Virus record (IMG/VR): IMGVR_UViG_3300036715_002111
Span: 1 to 32,821 of that record
DNA from: a virus
DNA: 32,821 bases
Reading direction: 5' to 3' (one strand)
Below the pieces are notes generated by a model. The model was given only the letters and a program-made list of their open reading frames with translations. It was not told where the DNA came from and did no database searches. A program made the translations under genes and the position numbers. Shown here piece after piece: positions 13,177-22,077 of the stretch (position 1 is the stretch's first letter; every line of letters begins with the position of its first letter).

Positions 13177-13204
13177 ATTATCGACAGCCCGATGCGGGAG
13201 TCAA
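13177..13204 (-). promoter_or_regulatory. P-family promoter P4
   Basis: TTGACT (13199-13204), exactly 16 bases, GATAAT (13177-13182), then GACACAGGCAA on the minus strand. The upstream GAACGTT box and inverted repeat of P1-P3 are not kept here. Confidence 0.75.
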
Positions 13205-13247
13205 ACGCTGTCAAAGCTTGAGGCGTATGCCATATGGACAACGAAGT

Positions 13248-13281
13248 GAGGCCGCCCCGCACAGGCATACAGGGCGGCCTC
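13248..13281 (-). terminator. Hairpin, probable terminator
   Basis: GAGGCCGCCC (13248-13257) pairs perfectly with GGGCGGCCTC (13272-13281) around 14 bases. It lies after the 98-residue gene and before promoter P4. The following minus-strand sequence (ACTTCGTTG) has few T's, so efficiency is uncertain. Confidence 0.5.
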
Positions 13282-13330
13282 GTGTCCCCGCCCGGAGGAA
13301 CGACCCGAGGGGCAGGGGTATTTGTCGACG

Positions 13331-13627
13331 TTACGCGACTCGCTCAGCCAAGGTCAACACTCGGTAAACGCGGGTGAGGTCGACGTTGCTCAAGTGAAGC
13401 GCGGCGTCGGATGCGAGGGCTTCAAGCTCGGCGAGGGCCAACACCTCGTCAGCCTCGCCGCGAGCGTCGCCGAGGATGGCGGCGACCTCATGCACGCGAG
13501 CCGCGAAGCTGAGGAACAAGTCGCGTCGCGCCCACTCGCCATCGCGGGAGCAACGCTCGGCCTCGGCGCGGAAGTTCCCGTCGATGCGGCCCAACTCGTA
13601 CATCTGCGCCATGAGGATGCAATTCAT
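13331..13627 (-). CDS. Hypothetical helical protein, 98 residues
   Basis: Almost entirely helical and rich in A, E and L (RDLFLSFAARVHEVAAIL, ADEVLALAELEALASDAALH). No family recognised. A G-rich site (GGGGGGGTGAGG) lies 3-10 bases before ATG 13625-13627, and a TTGACA promoter is 46 bases upstream. A long upstream extension has no good start. Confidence 0.63.
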   Translation of the reverse strand: MNCILMAQMYELGRIDGNFRAEAERCSRDGEWARRDLFLSFAARVHEVAAILGDARGEADEVLALAELEALASDAALHLSNVDLTRVYRVLTLAERVA

Positions 13628-13649
13628 TTGCCTCACCCCCCCACGGCCT

Positions 13650-13678
13650 ATGTTCGTCGCCTTGTCGATGTCTGTCAA
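13650..13678 (-). promoter_or_regulatory. Candidate promoter
   Basis: A perfect TTGACA (13673-13678) with GAACAT 17 bases on (13650-13655), on the minus strand. The -10 is weak. Confidence 0.4.
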
Positions 13679-13745
13679 TCCTTGAACGTCGGTCGACGTG
13701 AAGGCGCGAAATCGACGGACACGCGTTTCCACGCGCTTTCCGACG

Positions 13746-13847
13746 CCAGACACGCGCCAACGTGTGTCCATATGCGACGTGTCGTGGCCGTCAATCCGTG
13801 CGCCGCCTGGGCAGGCAACATGCGAACATAGGTGCGCCTTGCATGGA
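13746..13847 (-). repeat. Repeated element C, shorter copy 2 (gap 13628-13868)
   Basis: The 241-base gap has no gene. Bases 13746-13847 share with the other copies GGCGGCGCACGG, GGCCACGACAC and ATATGGACACACGTTGGCGCG (minus strand), and the GCCTG/CAGGC hairpin of copy 1. The 5' stem (ATGCA/TGCAT) is missing, so it is partial or diverged. Confidence 0.55.
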
Positions 13848-13868
13848 CCTGACACAGTTTGCACCGCG

Positions 13869-14003
13869 TCAATCCGCGTCGTGGTCGCGTCCGTTCCACC
13901 GTCGCTCGGCGTCGTTCTCGCAAAGGGTCGACATGCGGCAAAGCGCGGCCCCAAAGACGAGGACGGCGGCGAAAACGACGGCGACGAAGGCGAGTAAGAA
14001 CAT
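13869..14003 (-). CDS. 44-residue membrane protein overlapping the endolysin
   Basis: The ATG at 14001-14003 overlaps the endolysin stop by one base (TGATG). The protein is one strong transmembrane helix (MFLLAFVAVVFAAVLVFGAAL) followed by a charged tail (CENDAERRWNGRDHDAD). This is a pattern of small pinholin/holin or lysis-accessory proteins. With the XhlA-like protein upstream, the cassette would be membrane protein, endolysin, membrane protein. The role is inferred from position and topology. Confidence 0.6.
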   Translation of the reverse strand: MFLLAFVAVVFAAVLVFGAALCRMSTLCENDAERRWNGRDHDAD

Positions 14004-14623
14004 CACGGCTGAGGCGGGCGAATGACCATATGCACCTGCGCCACCGTTCGCAGGTGAGTCCTCACGCCATCTTCGGTGTTACCTTCGATGGTCGGCAAGG
14101 TGCCGCCCTCCCACGCACCTCGGGCGAGGCCGATGTGGTCGCCTTGCGGGTCGCTGTCGAACTGGAATGTCACGATGTCGCCGCGACGCACGTCCGCCTT
14201 GGGCACGACAAGGCCCTTGGCTCGCGCCATGTCCTCCCACGAAGGCACGTAGCCTTTATCCGTCGGCCATGGCCCCGCGTACTTCATCTCATGCAGCCAC
14301 AGGCTGACCATCGCGGCACACCAAGGTTCCCCGGATTTCAGCCCGCAGAACTTGAGCGCTTCATCGATACGCGGCCCTGAATTCGAGCCTAGAGGCTCCT
14401 CGGTCACGCCAACGTCTTTGAGCGCGTGCTCGACGAGGCGTTCCCGCCATTCTTTTTGAGGCGGTTCGCTCGCGGCGAGGCGGCGCAGGAGAGTCTTCGC
14501 GGCCTCCCCCAACACGGGCGACGTGGGGATGAACCCGCTCGGGATATCGACGTTGCGGCCCTTGGCGATGCGGTGAGCAACTTTCTTGAGGGCGATGATG
14601 TCTTTGCCTTCGGGATGTTCCAT
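14003..14623 (-). CDS. Endolysin with CHAP-type amidase/peptidase domain
   Basis: The protein is 206 residues. The catalytic domain is C-terminal: Cys102 in EPWCAAMVSLWL, His163 in GDHIGLA, and Glu180/Asn182 in TIEGN, as in CHAP-type cysteine enzymes that cut peptidoglycan. The N-terminal 50 residues are helical (ALKKVAHRIAKGRN) and may bind the wall or a partner. GAGGAGG lies 6 bases before the ATG. No signal peptide, so a holin would be needed. The next gene overlaps by TGATG. Confidence 0.85.
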   Translation of the reverse strand: MEHPEGKDIIALKKVAHRIAKGRNVDIPSGFIPTSPVLGEAAKTLLRRLAASEPPQKEWRERLVEHALKDVGVTEEPLGSNSGPRIDEALKFCGLKSGEPWCAAMVSLWLHEMKYAGPWPTDKGYVPSWEDMARAKGLVVPKADVRRGDIVTFQFDSDPQGDHIGLARGAWEGGTLPTIEGNTEDGVRTHLRTVAQVHMVIRPPQP

Positions 14624-14632
14624 GACCCCTCC

Positions 14633-14668
14633 TCAGTTGAATAACGGTTTAGTGGGACCGGTCATCAT
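14633..14668 (-). CDS. Possible 11-residue leader peptide
   Basis: MMTGPTKPLFN, with GAAGGGAAC before it. Its stop lies within the endolysin's ribosome site (TGAGGAGG), an arrangement seen in translational coupling. Too short for confident calling. Confidence 0.3.
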   Translation of the reverse strand: MMTGPTKPLFN

Positions 14669-14675
14669 GTTCCCT

Positions 14676-14996
14676 TCACTTGAAAATCGCCCCTAAAGCC
14701 CCCGCGATAAGCCCGACAATACCAGCCCCGACGGCCATCCACATCACCCTGCCGATGTTCCCCATCGCCCCCTCAACACGACTCAGCCTCTCGGTTACGC
14801 CCTCGCGTCCCTCTTCGGCGCACCCGTATACCACCTTTTCCAGCGAATCGAGCCTCGGCAAAGGACTCAATCTCGGGTCCTTGAATACTTCGTCAATCAC
14901 TTTCTTGGCAGCCGCTTCAGCCGACTGGTCAATCAACATCCGTAAGACTTTCTCATCCCTGACCGAAAGCCCCTCGAATAGGCTGTTATTCGTCAC
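14676..14996 (-). CDS. XhlA-like holin or holin accessory protein
   Basis: The 106-residue protein has a charged helical N-terminus (SAEAAAKKVIDEVF, TERLSRVEGAMGNIG) and one C-terminal transmembrane helix (WMAVGAGIVGLIAGALGAIF). This is the XhlA/hemolysin layout of Gram-positive phages, where the protein works with a second membrane protein to release the endolysin. It lies directly before the endolysin. The start is GTG 14994-14996 with only a weak GGTGGG site. Confidence 0.7.
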   Translation of the reverse strand: MTNNSLFEGLSVRDEKVLRMLIDQSAEAAAKKVIDEVFKDPRLSPLPRLDSLEKVVYGCAEEGREGVTERLSRVEGAMGNIGRVMWMAVGAGIVGLIAGALGAIFK

Positions 14997-15026
14997 CGCA
15001 ACCCACCGTCGATATATCGTTTGTCC

Positions 15027-17306
15027 TTACCCGTCCCACTTCCTGCTCATAGGCCTGCGTTTCGGTGGCCTCGGTGTTCGCCCCCCCGGTAAGAGCCAAC
15101 CGATGTTGCGCGGTCGATAAGTGTAGTCGCGTTCGCTGCCGCCGATATACAAGGTCACGTCCTCGATGCCGTTCACCTCGACACCGGTGATGTACAACGG
15201 CCCCACGTTGAACAGGTCGAGCGGCTGAATCCAGTCACCGTTGCGCGCGTGACACGAGGGCACCCACAGTCCATCGACGGTGCGCAACGAACCGCCGAAT
15301 CCGCTGATGGGGCCAGCCTTCGCTTGCGAGTCGTTCCACGTCAGCCATTGGTCGCCTGCGTCTTGCGCCGCCGCCGTCGTCATCGGGCCATAGTCGGTCA
15401 TGTCGAGCGTGCCGACGCGAGCAATCGAGTAGGGCGGAACGGTCGGTCGATAAACGACTTGAGGAATGCCTTGCGGGATGGTGTGGTCGCCTTTGATTAG
15501 GTACGTCACCGCCACATAATCGACGCGACGCGCCTCGTCCGAGACGACGCCCCACTCGCAACGCCTAGTGTCGATGACGTACCAACGAGTGCGGTCGTCG
15601 GGCAGGCTCGGTTTCGGGCGACAGTAGAAGATGCCTCCTCGCCATCCCCATTCGACTTCGCCGCGATGCATAAGCGCGGTCTGTTCCATCGCCTCCGAGC
15701 GTGTCGTCGGGTCGAAGAACGCGAGCGACGACAAGGTCGTATCGACCGTCTCGACCACTTGGTCGGTGTAACCGAGGTCGGATGCAATAGACGACAACAC
15801 TTGGTCGACGCGAGGTTCCACGTCGACGTTGACGAACACTTGCGGGTCCACGAGGTCAACCCAACGCGTGTTCGTCGAATCAGCGGCGCTGAGGTCGGTG
15901 TCGCAAACAAGGAGGATTTTCACCGCGTAGACGTTGGCGTACCCGTCGTCAGCGAACGAGTGCCCAGCCGTCTCGGGGATGCGAATGGCGGTGTCGCTCA
16001 GTGTCTCGTTGTTCCATTCCTTCACCGTCGTCCACGTCGACCAGGGCGAAGTTGCGACTTGGAAACGCGCGAACCAATGAGCCGAACCGACATCGATGGA
16101 CGAGGCGTCGCTGAACTCAACATGGTCGATGGCGACGTTCTTCTTGCCGCCGTTGACCCAATACCAGACGCCCGCGCCTTTGCCGCTCTCAACCCCGCGG
16201 CCCTTGGTGTGCATGACGGATGGCCCGCCCTCGGTGTCGCACCCGAACGCTTTGGACGCCTTGCTGCTGATTGTCCAATGAGATGGGTCGGCGTCGACGA
16301 ACGTTTCAAGGTATGAAGTGTCCTGCTTCGCGAGGTCGAGCGGGCCAGCCGCGTCGATGACGAGCGCGGATTCATCGCCCGAGACGGGCATCGGCGGCTT
16401 GAGTTTCCCGTCCCAGAGGAGCAACGTGCCGTCCCAGAGCTTCACATCCTCGCCCGCCGTGATTTCGTTCGCCCAGCGGCGCAACGGATGCTCGACGGGG
16501 ATGCTCGCCTGCAACGAACCCGGCCCGTGTTCGCCGATATTGAACTTCGGCGGCGCATCGAGGGCGTCGATGACATCGATGGTGGTGCCAAGCTGGAGTC
16601 GCCAGTTCGTGATGTCGACAGGCGCAGCGGCCCCGCCGAGCGTGTCGGCAGGGCCGATAACGTCGATGTCCGCACTCACGACGATGGTGTTCCCCTTGTC
16701 GTCGCGCAACATGACCTCGACGGTGTGGGTGCTGGCGTGCGGGAACGAGAAGGGCACGGTCATCCAGCCCTGCGCCGTGCGCACGTCATCCGGTGCGTAG
16801 GTCGCCCAGTCTGACCATGTTCCGCTTGCGTCCCTGATGCGGTACGAAGACGGCAACTTGTAACGCAAGCTCGACGCCGACGAGAAACCCCTGAAGCGGC
16901 ACGACACGTCAGGGCTGAAGGTCGCGGGAGCGCCGCCGTTGATAAGCAATGCAAGCAACGTCCAAACGACTTGGAGCATGATGCTGTCGCTGACTTCTCC
17001 GCCCACACTGCCATCTGCGGTGCGAAACTTGGCATAAACGGTCTTGAGTTCGCCCGGATAGCTGGTCTGCGGCGGCAACGTGTATGAACGTTTCGTCGCG
17101 TAGGTTTCCCACGGACTCCAGGTTGCGCCGTCGTCCGAAAAACACATTTGCGCTGGCGCCACGTCGTCCGCTTTAGCCGAAATGGTCAAGGTTACGGCGT
17201 TGGTATCAGTCGTCGGCGCGTCGTCGTTGATAAGTAACGAAAGTCCGGTCCACGAGACTTCACCATCGAACCCATCTAGGGTTGTTTGCTGAGTGAGGAG
17301 TTGCAT
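15027..17306 (-). CDS. Tail hub/baseplate protein (ReqiPepy6 gp37-like)
   Basis: The protein is 759 residues. The first 210 are two related Ig-like repeats, each with LLIN.(2)AP and a TWS(P/D)W(E/A)TYA motif. From about 230, FNIGEHGPGSLQASIPVEHPL, EDVKLWDG and later RVDYVAVTYL match siphovirus tail proteins of the gp37 type, which form the tail tip and open the cell surface. A carbohydrate-binding-like stretch lies in the middle (VEFSDASSIDVGSAHW). It is the last structural gene before lysis and is likely to touch the host. The assignment to 'hub' versus other tip protein is inference. Confidence 0.7.
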   Translation of the reverse strand: MQLLTQQTTLDGFDGEVSWTGLSLLINDDAPTTDTNAVTLTISAKADDVAPAQMCFSDDGATWSPWETYATKRSYTLPPQTSYPGELKTVYAKFRTADGSVGGEVSDSIMLQVVWTLLALLINGGAPATFSPDVSCRFRGFSSASSLRYKLPSSYRIRDASGTWSDWATYAPDDVRTAQGWMTVPFSFPHASTHTVEVMLRDDKGNTIVVSADIDVIGPADTLGGAAAPVDITNWRLQLGTTIDVIDALDAPPKFNIGEHGPGSLQASIPVEHPLRRWANEITAGEDVKLWDGTLLLWDGKLKPPMPVSGDESALVIDAAGPLDLAKQDTSYLETFVDADPSHWTISSKASKAFGCDTEGGPSVMHTKGRGVESGKGAGVWYWVNGGKKNVAIDHVEFSDASSIDVGSAHWFARFQVATSPWSTWTTVKEWNNETLSDTAIRIPETAGHSFADDGYANVYAVKILLVCDTDLSAADSTNTRWVDLVDPQVFVNVDVEPRVDQVLSSIASDLGYTDQVVETVDTTLSSLAFFDPTTRSEAMEQTALMHRGEVEWGWRGGIFYCRPKPSLPDDRTRWYVIDTRRCEWGVVSDEARRVDYVAVTYLIKGDHTIPQGIPQVVYRPTVPPYSIARVGTLDMTDYGPMTTAAAQDAGDQWLTWNDSQAKAGPISGFGGSLRTVDGLWVPSCHARNGDWIQPLDLFNVGPLYITGVEVNGIEDVTLYIGGSERDYTYRPRNIGWLLPGGRTPRPPKRRPMSRKWDG

Positions 17307-17311
17307 CGGGT

Positions 17312-17491
17312 TTACTTACTGCTCGTGGGTCCCTTGTAACCTTTGAGTTGCTTGTATGCGTTCAACCCTACGAACACGTCGACATCCGTGTAGACGGTCG
17401 CGAGGTCTTTAGCAGTGCGCGTCAGGAAAACGAGCAACGCGGCAGGGTCGGCCCACGACGGGGCGGTTTGCTGTGTCGCCAACGCAGCCAC
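17312..17491 (-). CDS. Small tail-region protein, 59 residues
   Basis: GTG 17489-17491 follows the upstream stop directly (TGA GTG), and the stop codon TAA is 5 bases before the hub gene. The peptide (SWADPAALLVFLTRTAKDLATVYTDVDVFVG) is helical and moderately hydrophobic. It sits between two tail genes, so a small tail-assembly or virion role is likely. No family recognised. Confidence 0.62.
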   Translation of the reverse strand: MAALATQQTAPSWADPAALLVFLTRTAKDLATVYTDVDVFVGLNAYKQLKGYKGPTSSK

Positions 17492-18598
17492 TCAGACCGC
17501 CCTCACAAAGGGAAATAGGGAAGTGCCGCCAATGTCGGTGTAGGAACTTGTGGGTGTCAAGGCCGTCCAATCACTGACTCCGTCAATAGTCGTCGTGTCT
17601 GCCCAAGAATGACCCGCGTAATCATAGAGAGCAAGCACGTCGGCGGGCAAAAAACCGCGAAGGTAGCCCACATACCCCGGCCAAGTCGCGTTGCCGGGAG
17701 CGACCATCCGGTGCGTGACGGCGACGCGGCAAGCAACATCCAAATTACTCAGCCAAAGGTCGTTCGCTCCGCTCGTGTTGCCGCCGTTCTGCAAATTTCC
17801 ATTGAGAACAGGCGACGATGCACAACACCACACTCCGTTGTTGGCCAAGTTCGTCAAGCCAGCCGCCGAGATGGAGGCCGAGGTCACCCCAGGCAACCGC
17901 GAGAAAGCCCCGCGAGAAACGCTGGGCGAATAGACCGATACATTCATCACGCCTCGTGCCACATTGCTTCCGCTTATCCCAAAGAGCACGAGCGGCATCG
18001 GGTCGGAGATGTTGGTCAAAGCGCTCTGCATGAGGCCCGCGTAAAAGGAATACGCAGTGCCACCGTACAACACGCTCATGATGAGGAAATCCTTGTGCAC
18101 CTTGATGAAGTAACTGAAGCCGGAGTTGGTCAATGTGGCGCCCCAATAAGAGCCGTAACTCTTTCGCGCCTCGAAAGTGCGATAGGTAGGCGTGCCTGCC
18201 GAAGAATCGAAGGAATAGTCGGTCGTATCAGGCACCGTGACTGGTGCGTTGGATTGTCCGGTGGGTCTCGCCGTCATGCCTTTGTTCGACGCGTTGGCGA
18301 TGGGCGAGTACAACTCGAACGTCCACAGGGTGAACCCGTTGTTCGGCGAACTGACGGGGCGAGCGATGGCCACGTAGAAATCGATTCCGGCAGAGTTCGC
18401 GTTCGTGCCGTTGCCCGCACACTTGAATACGTCAACGCTGTAAGACGTGCTGCCCGATTGCCCCGCTCCCGTCCCCGCAGGAACGTTCTCAACGAACTTC
18501 CAGTTCGCAACGCCAGACCCCCCTACCAACGCCTTCAGGCGGTCACTCAGGTCGGCGGCGCAGTTGTTGGTAGTGAGTGCCGATTTCTCCCATGCCAT
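17492..18598 (-). CDS. Virion structural protein (tail), 368 residues
   Basis: The sequence is rich in S, G, N and aromatic residues with alternating beta-strand pattern, typical of tail or receptor-binding proteins. MAWEKSALTTNNCAADLSDRLK opens the protein; no enzyme motif is seen. It lies between the distal tail protein and the hub gene. A GGGGAG site lies 10 bases before the ATG. A receptor-binding role is possible. Confidence 0.62.
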   Translation of the reverse strand: MAWEKSALTTNNCAADLSDRLKALVGGSGVANWKFVENVPAGTGAGQSGSTSYSVDVFKCAGNGTNANSAGIDFYVAIARPVSSPNNGFTLWTFELYSPIANASNKGMTARPTGQSNAPVTVPDTTDYSFDSSAGTPTYRTFEARKSYGSYWGATLTNSGFSYFIKVHKDFLIMSVLYGGTAYSFYAGLMQSALTNISDPMPLVLFGISGSNVARGVMNVSVYSPSVSRGAFSRLPGVTSASISAAGLTNLANNGVWCCASSPVLNGNLQNGGNTSGANDLWLSNLDVACRVAVTHRMVAPGNATWPGYVGYLRGFLPADVLALYDYAGHSWADTTTIDGVSDWTALTPTSSYTDIGGTSLFPFVRAV

Positions 18599-18619
18599 GC
18601 GGTATCAACTCCCCTTTTC

Positions 18620-19801
18620 TCAACCCAACCAGTTGCGCCGTGGGTTGTAAGTCACCTGTATGTCAGCGAAGTGTTGCAGAGCGGTGCCAGCCGCTTCTTC
18701 GGTCAACACGATGAGTTGCCCGCCGAGGCACTTCAACCCGCCGCCGAGGATGTTCTCGTAGTCCACCACGTCGTCGACGAAAATGTCCTCCCATTCGGCG
18801 CGCAACGTCGAAATGTCGGCGGCGGGGTTGTCTTCGTCGTGATAACGACAGAAACCCCAGCGCAAGGGCAAGAACGCGAGGCGATGACAATACGCCGCTT
18901 GCGTCGTCGCGTCGGCGGAGATGCTCAACGTCGTCGCTCCCGCGCCGCGCGTCTTGCGTGTCGGCAAAACGACTTCGCCGAGCGACACCCATTGCCAACG
19001 GTCAAGCGTCTCGGTCACGTTGTTCCCGTATTCCTGCGCGATGACGAGCGACCCGCCTGTGGTGACTTTGACTCGCGCGAGGACGATGTACGAAGACGCA
19101 GGGAAGTCGGTCACGTCGACCGTGCCGATGTCGGCGGGAGCGCCGGCAGCGAAACGCACGACATTGACGCCCAAGCCCGCGTCGGCGACCTCATCATCCC
19201 AGCCGGTCACGTTGATTGCTTCGACGACGAACCCATGCCACGTCTCGTCGGCGCAAAGGGCGAGCCAAACGCTGTGCATGTCGGGTTGCCCGTTGGACTT
19301 CTGGATGGTCACGGTTAAGGGAGCGGGATACTCGCCCGTCATGTTCGACAAGTCGACAGACGTTGGCGTTGCGCACGTCGTCTCGTTCACCTGTTGTGTC
19401 GCGTCGTAGGCGTACGGTTGCACCCGCACCTGCATCGTCTCGCGGTACGTCAGGCCGTGGCGATAAAGGTCGTTCACGGGGACGGGCAACGGGTCGCTGG
19501 GATACGTGTACCAGGTCGCCGTCTGCCCCTCGTCGTTCTCAAAGACGAGCGTGTTCTCGGTCGTCAACTGACGGTTGATTGCCGATATTGCGGCGTCGAT
19601 GTCGCCCGTGTCTTCCCCGTCTTTGGCTTCGAGGATGATTTCGAGCGGGATGGTGCGCACGTCGGGCGCGATGATGCGCCCCGCGCGCGGCACGTCGCCA
19701 CGACCTCCGGGGACGAACGTTGTCTGCCAGACGAGCGGCGGGATGCTCTGCACCGAGGCGAGCGGGAGTTCGATGTTGCCGAGCGTCGCGGTGAGAATCA
19801 T
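18620..19801 (-). CDS. Distal tail protein (Dit-like)
   Basis: The 393-residue protein begins MILTATLGNIELPLASVQSI, then VRTIPLEIILEAK and LTYRETMQVRVQPY, matching the ring-forming N-terminal domain of distal tail proteins. The second half (CRYHDEDN, LRAEWEDIF) is a jelly-roll-like addition. It follows the tape measure gene, as in most siphoviruses. The start is ATG 19799-19801 with GGAGG 6 bases before; a longer frame lacks a site. Confidence 0.7.
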   Translation of the reverse strand: MILTATLGNIELPLASVQSIPPLVWQTTFVPGGRGDVPRAGRIIAPDVRTIPLEIILEAKDGEDTGDIDAAISAINRQLTTENTLVFENDEGQTATWYTYPSDPLPVPVNDLYRHGLTYRETMQVRVQPYAYDATQQVNETTCATPTSVDLSNMTGEYPAPLTVTIQKSNGQPDMHSVWLALCADETWHGFVVEAINVTGWDDEVADAGLGVNVVRFAAGAPADIGTVDVTDFPASSYIVLARVKVTTGGSLVIAQEYGNNVTETLDRWQWVSLGEVVLPTRKTRGAGATTLSISADATTQAAYCHRLAFLPLRWGFCRYHDEDNPAADISTLRAEWEDIFVDDVVDYENILGGGLKCLGGQLIVLTEEAAGTALQHFADIQVTYNPRRNWLG

Positions 19802-19855
19802 GCGTGGCCTCCTGCGGAAATCGCGCGGAACGGCCAAAGACGCGCCTTCGACGTG

Positions 19856-19903
19856 TTACATGCGCGAAGGCGTCGCGTCGCGCCACCGCGCGTTCTAACG
19901 CGT
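19856..19903 (-). promoter_or_regulatory. Element M, copy 4 (gap 19802-19913)
   Basis: GCGTTAGAACGC inverted repeat, GGTGGCGCG (19879-19887), 17 bases, ATGTAA (19856-19861) on the minus strand. Here CGCCTTCG/CGAAGGCG also makes an 8-base stem around the second box. It ends 55 bases before the distal tail start. The gap holds nothing else. Confidence 0.65.
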
Positions 19904-19913
19904 GTCAGTGTCG

Positions 19914-22052
19914 TCACGATGCGCTCATCCTATTGCGCCGTTCCTCAACCGATTGCGCACCGCGCACCGCGAGGTTCCAGAGGCGTTCAACGCCAGCCTG
20001 CGATGAGTCGACGAAGATTGCTCCGCTGAAGTCGAGCGACAACATCCTCGCGGGCGCTGGCGTGGCGACGCTCACGGCTGGTGCAAGAGCGAGTTTGTTT
20101 GGGTTGGCAGCGCCGACCGTCATCGAAGAAAGAGCCGGGGCCTCGGGGGCAACGGTGATGAGCGCCCCCAACCGCGACACGGCACCGCGAACTGCCGATT
20201 CGCTGCCGTGAATGCCTTTCTCGATGCCTTTCCCAAGCCAATATCCTACGTCGACGCCAGCCTTGGACGGACTGTTAGGCCAAAGTTTGCCCAGACCGCT
20301 CTTCACCGCGTTGAAGACGCCCGACGCGATGCCTTTCACCTTCCCCCAGAGCCAACCGCTCATCGAACTGAGGCCGTCCCACAGGCCTGTCGCTATCCTC
20401 CTCCCCGCCGCGAGCATCGACTTGTAGAAGTCGAGGGCCGCGAGGACGCGCGACTTGATTCCTGACCAAAGCCCTCCCGCGATGCCCGCGATACCGCTCC
20501 ACGCTGCGCGCAACGCGTTGACGACCGCCCGCGCCGCGCCCGACACGACGCCCCTCAATGTGTCCATCACCGAACGCACGACGTTGAGCATGGCGTTCCA
20601 CTGCGCGCGCACGACACCTGCGATGGCCACGAGGATGGTGGCGACTTCGCCTTTGATTGCGTTCCAGACCGAGCGCACGATCGAGGAAATCGCGTTCATC
20701 ACCGTCTGCACCACGGCGAGGTACATGCGGAAGTAAGTCGACACGACGGTGTAGATGTCCCTCGCGACCGTCGTAACGGCGTCCTTGATTGCGTCCCACA
20801 CTTTCCGCGTCACGCTGATAAGCGCGTTCCATACCGTCGTCACGACTTTGAGGATGAACGCGACAGCAGCCTTCACCCCTTCCTCGATTGTCGACCAGTG
20901 CTCGATGATGAGCGTTGCGGCGACGGCGATGGGGCCGACGAGGATGGCCAACATGACCTTCCAGTGTTTGCTCACGAACCCGACGACCGCCTGCACCGCC
21001 TTTGAGACGAAGGAGAAGGCCCACTTGACGACCTTCACCACGACGCGCAGGGCTGCGTCTACGCCCTTCCTGAACCAGCCGACCTTCTTGTACATCAACA
21101 CGAACGCGGCGATCGCCGCTGCGATGGCGATGACGATGATGCCGATGGGGTTGGCGTCGAGGGCGGCGTTCCACAACCATTGCGCAGCCGTGATGATCTT
21201 CAGCACCTTGGCGAATTGGCTGAAGATGGAGACAACCTTGCCCACCGCAAGGAAAGCAGCCAACCCTGCCGCAACGTACTTCAAGACGCCGCCATAGGGC
21301 TGAAGGATGGTGAGGATCGCGCCGAACCACTTGACGAGCGAAGTCAAGGTGGGGATGAGCGCTTGCGCGATAGTCATCTGCAAGCCGAGCCACGCGAGCT
21401 TCATATCGCCTTGCGCCGCCGCCATGTCCTTGTAGGTTTTGAGCTGTTTGTCGCCCCAAACGAGGCCGAGTTTCTGCAACGACTTGTTGACGTTCGCTAT
21501 GCTGCTTGGTGCTTGTTTCGTCCAGTTCACCATCTCGGTGCCCGAACGACCGAACAGTTTGAGCATCAGGGCGGTGCGCTGCGTCTTGTCTCCCATCATG
21601 CTCATGGCGTCGCGCGCTTTCATCATCACCTGCGCTGCGCTCATGTTCTTGAGGTCGTTCATGCTGATGCCGAGTTGCTTGAAGGAAGCGATGGCGCCCT
21701 TGTTGCCTTGCTTGGCGGCAACGATGTTTCTGGAGAGGAGTTTCACGGCCATCATGCCCGTCGAAGCCTCGATGCCGTAGCGTTGCCATTGGCCGACAAG
21801 GCGCGACGCGTCCTCGGTGCTGACGTTCATGAGCGAAGTGAGCTTGTTGACCGCGCCGCCGTAATCCTTGTACGCGCCGACCGACTTCGTGGCGATGGCG
21901 GTGATGGCGGCGAGGCCCGCAGCCGCCCCTGCCTGCGCGACCTTGTAACCTTTGCCGAACCTGCTCACGTCTTTGCCCGCGTCGTTCATCGCCGAGCTGA
22001 AATCGCCCGTGTCGGCGGTGAGCTTGACAACCAACGTGCTGATGACACTCAT
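19914..22052 (-). CDS. Tape measure protein
   Basis: The 712-residue protein is the longest structural gene apart from the hub. It starts MSVISTLVVKLTADTGDFSSAMNDAGKDV, the usual tape measure opening, and is almost entirely helical. Hydrophobic segments lie at about 255-330 (YVAAGLAAFLAVG, IIVIAIAAAIAAFVLMY). Many tryptophan-containing repeats (TVWNALISV, SVWNAIKGEV, AQWNAMLNVV) follow. It sets tail length and helps carry DNA into the cell. GAGG lies 7 bases before the ATG. It comes after the frameshifted chaperones. Confidence 0.9.
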   Translation of the reverse strand: MSVISTLVVKLTADTGDFSSAMNDAGKDVSRFGKGYKVAQAGAAAGLAAITAIATKSVGAYKDYGGAVNKLTSLMNVSTEDASRLVGQWQRYGIEASTGMMAVKLLSRNIVAAKQGNKGAIASFKQLGISMNDLKNMSAAQVMMKARDAMSMMGDKTQRTALMLKLFGRSGTEMVNWTKQAPSSIANVNKSLQKLGLVWGDKQLKTYKDMAAAQGDMKLAWLGLQMTIAQALIPTLTSLVKWFGAILTILQPYGGVLKYVAAGLAAFLAVGKVVSIFSQFAKVLKIITAAQWLWNAALDANPIGIIVIAIAAAIAAFVLMYKKVGWFRKGVDAALRVVVKVVKWAFSFVSKAVQAVVGFVSKHWKVMLAILVGPIAVAATLIIEHWSTIEEGVKAAVAFILKVVTTVWNALISVTRKVWDAIKDAVTTVARDIYTVVSTYFRMYLAVVQTVMNAISSIVRSVWNAIKGEVATILVAIAGVVRAQWNAMLNVVRSVMDTLRGVVSGAARAVVNALRAAWSGIAGIAGGLWSGIKSRVLAALDFYKSMLAAGRRIATGLWDGLSSMSGWLWGKVKGIASGVFNAVKSGLGKLWPNSPSKAGVDVGYWLGKGIEKGIHGSESAVRGAVSRLGALITVAPEAPALSSMTVGAANPNKLALAPAVSVATPAPARMLSLDFSGAIFVDSSQAGVERLWNLAVRGAQSVEERRNRMSAS

Positions 22053-22077
22053 GCCTGCACCTCGATGCGCGTCAGAC

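Noticed and set aside
17609-19318. Plus-strand reading frame of 569 residues
   Set aside because: Opposite two tail genes; no start signal and no recognisable domain.
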